Of a stretch of DNA of 64,000 bases, positions 54,493 to 62,432 are shown one piece after another; the stretch's first letter is position 1; each line of letters begins with the position of its first letter. The stretch spans positions 496,001 to 560,000 of the forward strand of contig NZ_CP125655.1 in NCBI RefSeq assembly GCF_030053835.1, written 5' to 3'. A program made the translations under genes and the position numbers. Below the pieces are notes generated by a model. The model saw nothing but the letters and a program-made list of their open reading frames with translations, searched no databases and was not told where the DNA came from. The stretch is from Cellulomonas sp. ES6 (GTDB lineage Bacteria; Actinomycetota; Actinomycetes; Actinomycetales; Cellulomonadaceae).

Positions 54493-56485
54493 GGGAGATC
54501 GTCCTGCGCACGTGCTCCTCCATACCGGTCTGACCTTCCGTCGAGGCGAGCTGCCACGGCACGGACGCCACGACGACGCCGGGGGTGAACAGCAGGCGGC
54601 CCTTGAGCCGCAGGGCGCTCTGGTTGTGCAGCAGCTGCTCCCACCAGTGGCCGACGACGTACTCGGGGATGTACACGACCACGAGGTCCCGCGGGCTCTC
54701 GCGCCGGATCGAGCGGACGTACGTGATGATCGGGCGCGTGATCTCGCGGAACGGCGAGTCCAGGATGCGCAGCGGGACGGGCAGCTCCATCGCCTCCCAC
54801 TGCGCCCGCAGGGCCTGCGCGTCCTCGGGGTCGACCCCCACCGTCACGGCCTCGATCGTGTGCGGGCGCGACGCCCGCGCGTAGGCGAGCGCACGCATGG
54901 TGGGGCGGTGCAGGTGCGACACGAGCACGATCGCGTGCACGCGGCTCGGCAGCGCACGGGCCGCGGTCGGGTCCTCGCCCAGCGCGAGCTCCTGGCGCAC
55001 CGCGTCGTAGTGCCGGCGGATGCCCTGCATGCCGATGAACACGACGATCATCGCGAGGATCGCGATCCAGGCGCCGTGCGTGAACTTCGTGACCAGCACG
55101 ATCAGCAGCACGGTCGCGGTCATCCCGAAGCCGGTCGCGTTGATGACCCGGGACCGCGTCATCTGCCGGCGGCGCGCCGGGTCCGGCTCCGTGCGCAGCT
55201 CGCGGGTCCAGTGCTTGATCATGCCGAGCTGGGACAGCGTGAACGACACGAAGACACCCACGATGTAGAGCTGGATCAGCCGGGTGACCTGGGCGTCGAA
55301 CGCGATGATCAGCGCGATCGCCCCGAGCGCCAGCGCGACGATGCCGTTGGAGAACGCGAGCCGGTCGCCGCGGGTGTGCAGCTGCCGCGGCAGGAACCCG
55401 TCCTTCGCGAGGATCGAGCCGAGCACCGGGAAGCCGTTGAACGCGGTGTTCGCGGCGAGCACGAGGATCAGGCCGGTGACGACCGCCACCAGGTAGAACG
55501 CCGGCGGGAACGCGTGGAAGATCGTCTGCGCGAGCTGCCCGATCACCGGGTCCTGCACGTAGTCCTCGCCGACCGGGCGGCCGTCGCGCAGCAGCTGCGT
55601 CGCCGGGTCCTCCACGTAGTGCACGCCGGTGAGCCGGGCGAGCGTGAGGATCGACATGATGAGGAACACCGACAGGCTGCCGAGCAGCAGCAGCGTGGTC
55701 GCGGCGTTCTTGGACTTCGGCTTGCGGAACGACGGGACGCCGTTGCTGATCGCCTCCACGCCGGTGAGGGCGGCGGAGCCGGACGCGAACGCCCGCAGCA
55801 CCAGGAACGCCCCGGCGGCGCCCGCGAGCCCCTCGTCGAAGCCCTGGACCGGCACGATCGTCAGGTCGTGCGACGCGGCCTGCTGCAGGTCGCCCGTCAG
55901 GTACTGGACGAACCCGAAGACCGCCGTCGACCCGACCGCCACCATGAACAGGTACACGGGGATCGCGAACGCCCGCCCGGACTCCTTCACGCCGCGCAGG
56001 TTGGCCAGCGTCAGGAGCACGACGACCCCGACCGCCACGAGCGTCTCGTGGCCCCGCAGCGCCGGCAGGGCGGACGCCGCGTACTGCGTGCCGGACGACA
56101 CCGACACCGCGACGGTCAGCACGTAGTCGACCAGCAGCGCGCTGGCCACCGAGACGCCGGCCCGCGGGCCGAGGTTCACGGTCGCGACCTCGTAGTCGCC
56201 ACCCCCGGACGGGTAGGCGTGCACGTTCTGCCGGTACGACGCGATGACGGTGGCCATGACGACCACGACCGCGAGGCCGACCCACGGGGAGATGACGGTG
56301 GCGCTCACCCCGGCGAGCGCCAGGGTCAGCAGCACCTCGTCGGGGGCGTACGCGACGGACGACAGCGCGTCCGACGCGAAGATCGGCAGGGCGATCCGCT
56401 TGGGCAGCAGGGTGTGCCCCAGGTTCTCGCTGCGGACCGGTCGGCCCAGCAGCAAGCGTTTGGCGGCATCCGCGAGATCCGGCAC
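54482..56485 (-). CDS. KimA-like APC potassium transporter
   Basis: A 667-residue APC-superfamily protein with about 12 membrane segments and a cytosolic C-terminal domain (about 490-665). FASDALSSVAYAPDEVL, SYRQNVHAYPSGGGDYEV and LLVDYVLTVAVSVSSGT closely follow Bacillus subtilis KimA, a high-affinity H+-coupled K+ importer. The GTG at 56485 is chosen because TAGCAT (56499-56494) lies 8 bases upstream; an ATG at 56506 would sit upstream of that box. It is divergent from the two RCK genes, and matches the position of Rv2690c. Confidence 0.88.
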   Translation of the reverse strand: MPDLADAAKRLLLGRPVRSENLGHTLLPKRIALPIFASDALSSVAYAPDEVLLTLALAGVSATVISPWVGLAVVVVMATVIASYRQNVHAYPSGGGDYEVATVNLGPRAGVSVASALLVDYVLTVAVSVSSGTQYAASALPALRGHETLVAVGVVVLLTLANLRGVKESGRAFAIPVYLFMVAVGSTAVFGFVQYLTGDLQQAASHDLTIVPVQGFDEGLAGAAGAFLVLRAFASGSAALTGVEAISNGVPSFRKPKSKNAATTLLLLGSLSVFLIMSILTLARLTGVHYVEDPATQLLRDGRPVGEDYVQDPVIGQLAQTIFHAFPPAFYLVAVVTGLILVLAANTAFNGFPVLGSILAKDGFLPRQLHTRGDRLAFSNGIVALALGAIALIIAFDAQVTRLIQLYIVGVFVSFTLSQLGMIKHWTRELRTEPDPARRRQMTRSRVINATGFGMTATVLLIVLVTKFTHGAWIAILAMIVVFIGMQGIRRHYDAVRQELALGEDPTAARALPSRVHAIVLVSHLHRPTMRALAYARASRPHTIEAVTVGVDPEDAQALRAQWEAMELPVPLRILDSPFREITRPIITYVRSIRRESPRDLVVVYIPEYVVGHWWEQLLHNQSALRLKGRLLFTPGVVVASVPWQLASTEGQTGMEEHVRRTISRGL

Positions 56486-56493
56486 GAGGGACC

Positions 56494-56499
56494 ATGCTA
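56494..56499 (-). promoter_or_regulatory. -10 element of the KimA-like gene
   Basis: TAGCAT on the minus strand, 8 bases from the GTG; leaderless spacing. Confidence 0.5.
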
Positions 56500-56582
56500 G
56501 GCGCACTCGCGTGCCGTCGCGCCACCCGGGTCCGGCGCGGCACCCCGGGGACCTCCGGCGGTGCCGGGTCGCGCGCCGCGGG

Positions 56583-56588
56583 TATACC
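56583..56588 (+). promoter_or_regulatory. -10 element of ceoB
   Basis: TATACC, 10 bases before the GTG at 56599. Confidence 0.5.
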
Positions 56589-56598
56589 GTTCCGCGTT

Positions 56599-57264
56599 GT
56601 GCACTTCGTCATCATGGGCTGCGGCCGCGCCGGCGCCACGCTCGCGCAGTCGCTGGAGAGCCACGGCCACTCCGTCGCGGTGATCGACCAGAACCCCGAC
56701 TCGTTCCGCCGGCTCGACGCGGACTTCGCGGGCAGCAAGGTCACCGGGCTCGGCTTCGACCGCGACGTGCTGCGCCAGGCCGGCATCGACGACGCCTTCG
56801 GGTTCGCCGCGGTGTCCGACGGCGACAACTCGAACATCCTCGCCGCGCGCGTCGTGCGCGAGACCTTCGGCGTCGAGAACGTCGTGGCGCGCATCTACGA
56901 CCCGCACCGCGCGGAGATCTACCAGCGGCTCGGCATCCCCACGGTCGCGACCGTGCGGTGGACCGCGGACCAGGTGCTGCGCCGCCTGCTCCCGATGGGC
57001 GCGACGAACCAGTACACCGACGCGTCGGGCCGCATCGTGCTGTCGGAGGTCGACGTCCACGAGGGCTGGCGCGGCAAGCCGCTGCGCGTCCTCGAGGAGG
57101 CCACCGGCGCCCGCGTGGCGTACGTGACCCGCTACGGCGACGGGTTCCTGCCCGACGCCCAGACCGTCCTCCAGGAGAACGACATCGTGCACCTGCTGAT
57201 GCGCGCCGACGACACGGCCACCGTCGAGCGCGTCGTCACCGCCGCCCCGGAGGTGGAGGCATGA
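56599..57264 (+). CDS. ceoB: TrkA-type K+ regulator CeoB (RCK)
   Basis: A 221-residue RCK protein. The Rossmann domain (FVIMGCGRAGATLA, 3-16) binds NAD or a nucleotide, and the C-terminal TrkA-C domain lies beyond about 140. Such subunits gate K+ transport. GTG at 56599, 10 bases after TATACC. Its stop overlaps the ceoC ATG by four bases. No TrkH/TrkG pore gene is nearby; the divergent KimA-like gene is the only K+ transporter in view. Confidence 0.93.
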   Translation: MHFVIMGCGRAGATLAQSLESHGHSVAVIDQNPDSFRRLDADFAGSKVTGLGFDRDVLRQAGIDDAFGFAAVSDGDNSNILAARVVRETFGVENVVARIYDPHRAEIYQRLGIPTVATVRWTADQVLRRLLPMGATNQYTDASGRIVLSEVDVHEGWRGKPLRVLEEATGARVAYVTRYGDGFLPDAQTVLQENDIVHLLMRADDTATVERVVTAAPEVEA

Positions 57265-57959
57265 GGGTCGTCATCGCCGGCGCCGGCTCCGTCGGCCGCT
57301 CGATCGCCCGGGAGCTGCTCGCCAACGGCCACGAGGTCACGCTCATCGACCGCCAGCCGTCCGCCATGCGGGTGGCCCAGGTGGCGGACGCGGACTGGCT
57401 GCTCGCCGACGCGTGCGAGCTGCCCACCCTGACGCAGGCCCGCACCGACGAGTGCGACGTCGTGGTCGCCGCCACGGGCGACGACAAGGCGAACCTCGTG
57501 ATCTCGCTGCTCGCCAAGACGGAGTACGGCGTGCCGCGCACCGTCGCCCGGGTGAACAACCCGAAGAACGAGTGGATGTTCGACGAGGCGTGGGGCGTCG
57601 ACGTCGCCGTGTCCACCCCGCGCATCATGACCGCGATGATCGAGGAGGCCGTGTCCGTCGGCGACCTCGTGCGGATCTTCACGTTCCACCAGTCGGGCGC
57701 CGACATCCTCGAGCTCACGCTGCCGGACGGCTCCCCGCTCGCGGGTCGCCTGGTCGGTCAGATCGACTGGCCGGCCGACACCGTGCTGGCCTGCATCGTG
57801 CGCGACGACCGGCCGTTCTCCCCCAGCACCGACGACACCCTGGAGGGCGGCGACGAGCTGCTGTTCGTCACGGGGCGGGACGGCTCGGAGCAGGAGCTGG
57901 CGGAGCTGCTGTCGACCCGCGCACCAGGAGCCAGCTCGCCCACAGCACCAGCGCCGTGA
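57261..57959 (+). CDS. ceoC: TrkA-type K+ regulator CeoC (RCK)
   Basis: A 232-residue second RCK subunit, with GAGSVGRSIA at 7-16, the VAATGDDKANLV segment and a TrkA-C domain (about 140-220). Translationally coupled to ceoB (ATGA overlap) and most likely forms a mixed ring with it. Its final 92 bases overlap the convergent DUF3159 gene, an unusually long overlap. Confidence 0.93.
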   Translation: MRVVIAGAGSVGRSIARELLANGHEVTLIDRQPSAMRVAQVADADWLLADACELPTLTQARTDECDVVVAATGDDKANLVISLLAKTEYGVPRTVARVNNPKNEWMFDEAWGVDVAVSTPRIMTAMIEEAVSVGDLVRIFTFHQSGADILELTLPDGSPLAGRLVGQIDWPADTVLACIVRDDRPFSPSTDDTLEGGDELLFVTGRDGSEQELAELLSTRAPGASSPTAPAP

Positions 57960-58611
57960 GCGGCAGGCCCATCACGAGCTTCGCGGTGCCGAGCCAGGCC
58001 ACCTCGTCCGCGCGGTAGAGCGGGACCTGCACGAGCAGCCGCGCCGCGAACATGCCGGCCCACAGCCAGGTGGCCACGGCGTAGCGGCGGCGCAGCTCCG
58101 CGTCGGTCCGCCACGCGACCGCCGCGCCCCACGACCCCGACGACGACATCGGCCCGTCCGGCCGGAACAGGCCCACCACCAGGCCGACGAGCGGCCAGCG
58201 GACCAGGGCGGAGACGGCGAACCCGAGCAGGCAGCCCAGGTTCACCAGCAGGCCCCACGCGTAGTAGTCGGCGGCCTGGCCGGAGCGCCACGCCCAGATG
58301 ACGCCGATGCCGACGCCGAGGACGCCCGACAGCGCCTGCGTCACCGGGGTGCGCTGCACGAGACGCAGCAGCGTGGCGACGAGCGCCGTCGCCGCGGACG
58401 CCACGAGGGCGGGCGCCAGCCGCTGACCCGACACGACGAAGACGACCACGAAGACCAGGCCCGGGGCGACGGACTCGACGGCGCCGCGCACTCCGCCGAC
58501 CGCGTCGGTCAGGGAGAAGTGCTCCTCGCCGAGCGCGCGGATGCCCCGGGCGGGACCGCCCTGCGGGACGTCCGCCTCCGCGGGGGCGCCGGCCGCGTCC
58601 GGCTCACTCAC
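57868..58611 (-). CDS. DUF3159 membrane protein
   Basis: A 247-residue membrane protein with about six hydrophobic segments (from about 45 to 230) and a soluble N-terminus of about 45 residues. DUF3159 is confined to actinobacteria and has no known role; the M. tuberculosis equivalent is Rv2693c. The start overlaps the end of the OB-fold gene by 8 bases, and its 3' end overlaps ceoC antisense. It is likely co-transcribed with the OB-fold and DUF3710 genes. Confidence 0.87.
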   Translation of the reverse strand: MSEPDAAGAPAEADVPQGGPARGIRALGEEHFSLTDAVGGVRGAVESVAPGLVFVVVFVVSGQRLAPALVASAATALVATLLRLVQRTPVTQALSGVLGVGIGVIWAWRSGQAADYYAWGLLVNLGCLLGFAVSALVRWPLVGLVVGLFRPDGPMSSSGSWGAAVAWRTDAELRRRYAVATWLWAGMFAARLLVQVPLYRADEVAWLGTAKLVMGLPLTALVLWASWLLVRGSTAAPPAPAPSRPAP

Positions 58612-58981
58612 CGGGCCGGGGCCGCAGCTCGTAGCGCGGGTTGAACATCGACCGCCGGCCCTCGCGCGAGCACACCAGGCCCTCGACCTTCAGCCGGCGA
58701 CCCGGCTCGATGCCGGCGATCTCGCGGCGGCCCAGCCACACGAGGTCGACCGTGCCGCTGCCGTCGTACAGCTCGGCCTCCAGCGCGGGCACGCCCTCCC
58801 GGGGGCGCAGCACGACCGAGCGCAGCACGCCGGACATCTTCACGCGGTGGCGCTCGGGGGCCTGCGAGACCGGCGTGCAGCCGGTCGCGCGGACCGCGTC
58901 CTCGCGCTCCTCGTCGGCCTCGATCTCCTCCTGCGAGGCGACCGCCTTGCGCAGCTGCTCGCGCAGCGACACGGGGGACAT
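58604..58981 (-). CDS. OB-fold nucleic-acid-binding protein
   Basis: A 125-residue protein whose region from about 45 to 115 (VKMSGVLRSVVLRPREGVPALEAELYDGSGTVDLVWLGRREIAGI) is an OB-fold. The N-terminus is an acidic helix. It matches the Rv2694c position. The partner nucleic acid is unknown. The gene starts 1 base after the DUF3710 stop and overlaps the next gene by 8 bases, so three genes are tightly coupled. Confidence 0.88.
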   Translation of the reverse strand: MSPVSLREQLRKAVASQEEIEADEEREDAVRATGCTPVSQAPERHRVKMSGVLRSVVLRPREGVPALEAELYDGSGTVDLVWLGRREIAGIEPGRRLKVEGLVCSREGRRSMFNPRYELRPRPGE

Positions 58982-58982
58982 G

Positions 58983-59792
58983 TCAGCGGATCTCCGTGAT
59001 CTCCGGCCCGCGCGTCAGCGGGTCGAACGTGGGTGCCGGCGCAGCGGCCTTGGGGACGGCGCCGTCCTCCTGCCCGGGGAGGCGGAGCGCGAGCAGGTCG
59101 CGCGGCGGGCGGGCCTGGCCGTCGCGGACGACGACGGTGCGGCGGAACACGTCCTCGAGGCGCTTCGCGGCGTCCTCGTCGACCGCGGCGCGGCCGGTGA
59201 CGACACCGCGCAGGAACCAGCGCGGACCGTCGACGCCGATGAACCGCGCGGGCCGGTGGCCGGTGCGTCCCTCGGGCGTCCGCACGGGCAGCCGCGCGAG
59301 CAGCTCGCGCCCGAACGGGCCGGGGACGTCGTCGACCGCCCCGCCCTGCTTGCGCACGGACTCGCCGATCTCCTCGCGGATCTCGTCCCAGATGCCCTCG
59401 GAGCGCGGCGCGGCGAACGCCTGCATCTGCAGGGTCGAGCCGTCCAGCGTCACGCCGACGGCCGTCACGACGTCGCTCTTCTTGTCGATCTCCATGCGCA
59501 GCTCCATGCCCTGCACACCGGGCAGGCGGAGCGCGCCGAGGTCGATGCGCGGGCCGGGCGGGACGTCCTCGGTGGCGTCCCAGGGGCCGCGCGACCGGTC
59601 GGCCGGGAGCGCGGGCGCGGGGACGTCGGACACCGGAGCGTCGGGCGCGTCGCCCGCCGGGTCGTCCGCGGCCGGGGCGGCTGCCTCGGCCCCGGTGGCG
59701 TCCGCGGCGTCGTCGCGGTCGGCGGTCGGCTCGGCGGCCGCGGTCTCGTCCTGGGCGGTGCGGTCCTTCGCACCGCGCCGGAATAGCGCCAC
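58983..59792 (-). CDS. DUF3710 protein
   Basis: A 269-residue soluble protein. The first 75 residues are an acidic, low-complexity Ala/Asp/Pro tail; the DUF3710 domain covers about 80-265 and includes GPRIDLGALRLP and RFIGVDGPRWFLRGVVTG. It has no known activity and is restricted to actinobacteria (M. tuberculosis Rv2696c). It precedes the OB-fold gene in the same transcript and follows dut. Confidence 0.88.
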   Translation of the reverse strand: MALFRRGAKDRTAQDETAAAEPTADRDDAADATGAEAAAPAADDPAGDAPDAPVSDVPAPALPADRSRGPWDATEDVPPGPRIDLGALRLPGVQGMELRMEIDKKSDVVTAVGVTLDGSTLQMQAFAAPRSEGIWDEIREEIGESVRKQGGAVDDVPGPFGRELLARLPVRTPEGRTGHRPARFIGVDGPRWFLRGVVTGRAAVDEDAAKRLEDVFRRTVVVRDGQARPPRDLLALRLPGQEDGAVPKAAAPAPTFDPLTRGPEITEIR

Positions 59793-59866
59793 CCTCAGTC
59801 CCTTCCCCGGGTCACCCGCGTCGCGGGCACGTACACGTCCACAGTAGTCCGCCCGGTGCGGCGCAC

Positions 59867-60490
59867 CTAGCGGGCTCCGCCCGAGGCGGAACCGGGGCCG
59901 GCGTCCGGGGCCTCCGCGGGCGCGCCGGCGACGACCGGGGCGACGCCGGCGGCCGCGCGCCAGCCGCCGGACGACCCGAACCCGCCCGCTCCACGGACCG
60001 ACTCCGGCAGGGCCTCCACCTCGACGAAGGCCGCCCGCTCCACGCGCTGCACGACGAGCTGGGCGATGCGGTCCCCGCGGTGCAGCTCGACGGGCTCCCG
60101 CGGGTCGGTGTTGAGCAGCGTCACGGCGATCTCGCCGCGGTACCCGGCGTCGACCGTGCCCGGCGCGTTCACCACGGTCAGCCCGTGCCGCGCGGCGAGG
60201 CCCGACCGCGGGTGCACGAAGGCCGCGAAGCCCTCGGGCAGCGCGATCGAGATGCCCGTCGGGACCGTCGCGCGCTCCCCCGGCGACAGCGTCACGTCGA
60301 CGCGGGTGACCAGGTCGGCGCCGGCGTCCCCGGGGTGCGCGTACCCCGGGACGGGGACGCCCTCGTCGAGCCGCCGCAGCAGCACGGTGGTCGTCGCGCC
60401 GTCGGCGCGGGTCGAGTCGGCGCGGGTCCCGTCGGTGCGGGTGCCGTCGTCGGGCGTGTCGTGGGCGGGGCCGGGTCCGGTGCTCGTCAC
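59867..60490 (-). CDS. dut: dUTP diphosphatase
   Basis: A 207-residue trimeric dUTPase that hydrolyses dUTP to dUMP, keeping uracil out of DNA. Motifs: GDAGADL (1), [11 protein letters not shown] (2), [14 protein letters not shown] (3) and the C-terminal [10 protein letters not shown] (5). The N-terminus has 35 extra residues with three near-repeats (TRADG/TRADS type) encoded by a 15-bp tandem repeat at 60401-60445. The C-terminus extends about 30 residues after motif 5. GTG at 60490 follows TAGGGT by 8 bases. It is divergent from the DUF3093 gene. Confidence 0.95.
   Translation of the reverse strand: MTSTGPGPAHDTPDDGTRTDGTRADSTRADGATTTVLLRRLDEGVPVPGYAHPGDAGADLVTRVDVTLSPGERATVPTGISIALPEGFAAFVHPRSGLAARHGLTVVNAPGTVDAGYRGEIAVTLLNTDPREPVELHRGDRIAQLVVQRVERAAFVEVEALPESVRGAGGFGSSGGWRAAAGVAPVVAGAPAEAPDAGPGSASGGAR
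60401..60445 (-). repeat. 15-bp tandem repeat, three units
   Basis: Three units of 15 bp (60401-60415, 60416-60430, 60431-60445) at the 5' end of dut, in frame. Confidence 0.85.
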
Positions 60491-60498
60491 GGGCCCCG

Positions 60499-60504
60499 AC
60501 CCTA
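60499..60504 (-). promoter_or_regulatory. -10 element of dut
   Basis: TAGGGT on the minus strand, 8 bases from the GTG; leaderless spacing. Confidence 0.5.
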
Positions 60505-60517
60505 CCGGCGCGGGTGG

Positions 60518-60523
60518 GATGCT
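60518..60523 (+). promoter_or_regulatory. -10 element of the DUF3093 gene
   Basis: GATGCT, 6 bases before the GTG at 60530. The dut and DUF3093 promoters lie back to back in about 25 bases. Confidence 0.35.
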
Positions 60524-60529
60524 GGGACC

Positions 60530-61018
60530 GTGCAGACCACGACCCCGCCTTCGTTCGACGAGCGCCTGTGGCCCTCGCCCGCCGGGTGGCTCGCGGTGCC
60601 CGCGGCCGCCGTCATGCTCGGCATCGTCCTGTGGCCGGTCAGCCGGACGGCGGGGCTGGTGGCCGGCGTCGTCGGTCTCGTCGCGGCCGGCGCCGCCGCC
60701 GTGGCCGCCTCCACCCGCGTCCGCGTGGCCGGCGGCGAGCTGCACGCCGGCGCGGCGCACGTGCCCGTCACGCTGCTGCGCGACCCGCGCCCGCTCGACC
60801 CGGCGGCGACCCGCGAGGCCCTCGGCCCCGGCCTCGACGCGCGCGCCTACGTCTGCCTGCGCGGGTGGGTGCGCACGGCGGTGCGGGTCGAGCTCGCGGA
60901 CCCCGCCGACCCGACGCCGTACTGGCTCGTCTCGACGCGCCGCCCGGAGGCCCTCGTGGCCGCGCTGGCCGCGGACGACGACGCCGGCCGGGCCCAGGAG
61001 GCCCGGCCGGCGTCGTGA
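60530..61018 (+). CDS. DUF3093 membrane protein
   Basis: A 162-residue protein with two adjacent hydrophobic segments (about 18-60) and a soluble C-terminal domain containing the [14 protein letters not shown] and [20 protein letters not shown] motifs of DUF3093. No known function; Rv2698 is the M. tuberculosis counterpart. GTG at 60530. A 16-bp hairpin lies inside its last codons. Confidence 0.88.
   Translation: MQTTTPPSFDERLWPSPAGWLAVPAAAVMLGIVLWPVSRTAGLVAGVVGLVAAGAAAVAASTRVRVAGGELHAGAAHVPVTLLRDPRPLDPAATREALGPGLDARAYVCLRGWVRTAVRVELADPADPTPYWLVSTRRPEALVAALAADDDAGRAQEARPAS
60979..61015. terminator. Hairpin within the 3' end of the DUF3093 gene
   Basis: A perfect 16-bp stem (60979-60994 with 61000-61015) and 5-base loop, overlapping the last coding bases. 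It faces the convergent DUF4193 gene and may act on both strands. Confidence 0.65.
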
Positions 61019-61060
61019 CGGCTGGTCCGGACGCTCACGCGCCCGGGTCGTGGAGGCAGC

Positions 61061-61360
61061 TCAGGCCGCGCACTCCGAGCAGACGGGCATGCCGTCCTTC
61101 TCGTACGCGAGCTGGCTGCGGTGGTGCACCAGGAAGCACTTGGAGCACGTGAACTCGTCGGCCTGACGCGGCAGCACCCGGACAGAGAGCTCCTCGCCGG
61201 ACAGGTCCGCGCCCGGGAGCTCGAACCCTTCGGCTGCTTCGGTCTCGTCCTCGTCCACCACGCCCGAGTTCTTGTCGGAGCGCCGGGCCTGGAGCTCCTG
61301 GAGCGAGTCCTCGCTCAGGTCCTCCTCGGTCTTGCGCGGGGCGTCGTAGTCGGTTGCCAT
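61061..61360 (-). CDS. DUF4193 zinc-ribbon protein
   Basis: A 99-residue protein with an acidic N-terminal half and a C-terminal zinc ribbon of Cys72, Cys75, Cys94 and Cys97 (CSKC, CSEC). It is conserved across actinobacteria (Rv2699c) with no defined role; the acidic region and ribbon recall RNA-polymerase- or ribosome-associated factors, but that is speculation. The start at 61360 lacks a strong ribosome site. Confidence 0.9.
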   Translation of the reverse strand: MATDYDAPRKTEEDLSEDSLQELQARRSDKNSGVVDEDETEAAEGFELPGADLSGEELSVRVLPRQADEFTCSKCFLVHHRSQLAYEKDGMPVCSECAA

Positions 61361-61510
61361 GAGGTGTGGTCACGCTCCGTTGGGGTCGGTGATCGGCGTA
61401 CGCGGGATCAAGTCGTCGCGCGACAGGTTTGTTCCCGGCCGGGCGCCCCGGATTGTGCCCTATTTCGGCGCGCGGTGCACGCCGGTCGGCCGGCGCCTCC
61501 CAGAGTCCTC

Positions 61511-62383
61511 TCAGGCGTCGGCGTCGGCGCCCAGCGCGGCGAGCAGACCGGCCAGCTCCGCGACGGTCTCCGGCGGTCCCACGACGGTCATGTCACGGCT
61601 CGCGCGGCGGCCCCGCAGGCCGCTCACCTGCGCACCCGCCTCGCGGGCGATCACCTCGCCCGCCGCGACGTCCCACGGGTTCAGGCCCCGCTCGTACATC
61701 GCGTCGAGCGTCCCCTCCGCCACCCGGCACAGGTCGAGCGACGCCGCGCCGATGCGCCGGATGTCCCGCACCTGCGGCAGCAGCTCCGCCAGCACCCGGC
61801 CCTGCACCCGGCGGCGCTCCGCCCGGTAGCCGAAGCCCGTGCCGACGAGCGACGTGGCGAGCGGGCGCGCCTCGTTGACCGCCAGGCGCTCGCCGTCCCG
61901 GTACGCGCCGGCGCCGAGCCCGCCCGTGTACGTCACGCCGTCCACCACCGAGTGCACGCACCCCGCCACGGCGGTCCAGCGCTCCGGGTCGGGCTCGCCC
62001 GCGACGACGCCGACGGACACCGCGTACGCCGGGACGCCGTACAGGTAGTTCACCGTGCCGTCGACCGGGTCCAGCACCCACGTGAGCCCCGTGGTGCCCG
62101 GCTGCCAGCCGTCCTCCTCGCCCAGGACGCCGTCGTCCGGCCGGTGCTCGGCGATCAGCGCGCGCAGGTGCGCCTCGGACGCCAGGTCCATGGCGGTGAC
62201 CGGGTCGACCTCGCTCGACTTGGTGGCCGCCACCGACACCCGCGCGGGGCGCGTCGAGCGGATCAGCTCGCCGGCCGAGCGGGCGAAGCGCTCGGCGAGG
62301 TCGGCGAGCAGCCGGACCTCGGCGGGGCCGGGCAGGGCGGACGGCTGGTCGGCGGGCGGGGCGGGGTCCGGTGCGGTGGTCAC
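61511..62383 (-). CDS. suhB: Inositol monophosphatase family protein SuhB
   Basis: A 290-residue Mg2+-dependent phosphatase acting on inositol-1-phosphate or similar substrates. DPVTAMD, the DPVDGTVN metal motif and WDVAAGEVIAREAG are all present. GTG at 62383 is preferred since CAGGAT (62396-62391) lies 7 bases upstream; an ATG at 62392 would overlap that box. Rv2701c occupies the same place in M. tuberculosis. It follows the TRIC-type channel gene on the same strand. Confidence 0.92.
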   Translation of the reverse strand: MTTAPDPAPPADQPSALPGPAEVRLLADLAERFARSAGELIRSTRPARVSVAATKSSEVDPVTAMDLASEAHLRALIAEHRPDDGVLGEEDGWQPGTTGLTWVLDPVDGTVNYLYGVPAYAVSVGVVAGEPDPERWTAVAGCVHSVVDGVTYTGGLGAGAYRDGERLAVNEARPLATSLVGTGFGYRAERRRVQGRVLAELLPQVRDIRRIGAASLDLCRVAEGTLDAMYERGLNPWDVAAGEVIAREAGAQVSGLRGRRASRDMTVVGPPETVAELAGLLAALGADADA

Positions 62384-62390
62384 GCCACCC

Positions 62391-62396
62391 ATCCTG
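62391..62396 (-). promoter_or_regulatory. -10 element of suhB
   Basis: CAGGAT on the minus strand, 7 bases from the GTG. Confidence 0.4.
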
Positions 62397-62432
62397 CCGG
62401 ACAGCCCGCAGGCGGTCGCCGTCCCGGCCCGC

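Noticed and set aside
61404..61436. Imperfect inverted repeat before the DUF4193 gene
   Set aside because: The arms (GGGATCAAGTCG and GTCGCGCGACAGGT type) pair only with gaps; not convincing as an operator.
61361..61510. A cei-like gene between DUF4193 and suhB
   Set aside because: No coding frame of suitable length or composition is present in either direction.
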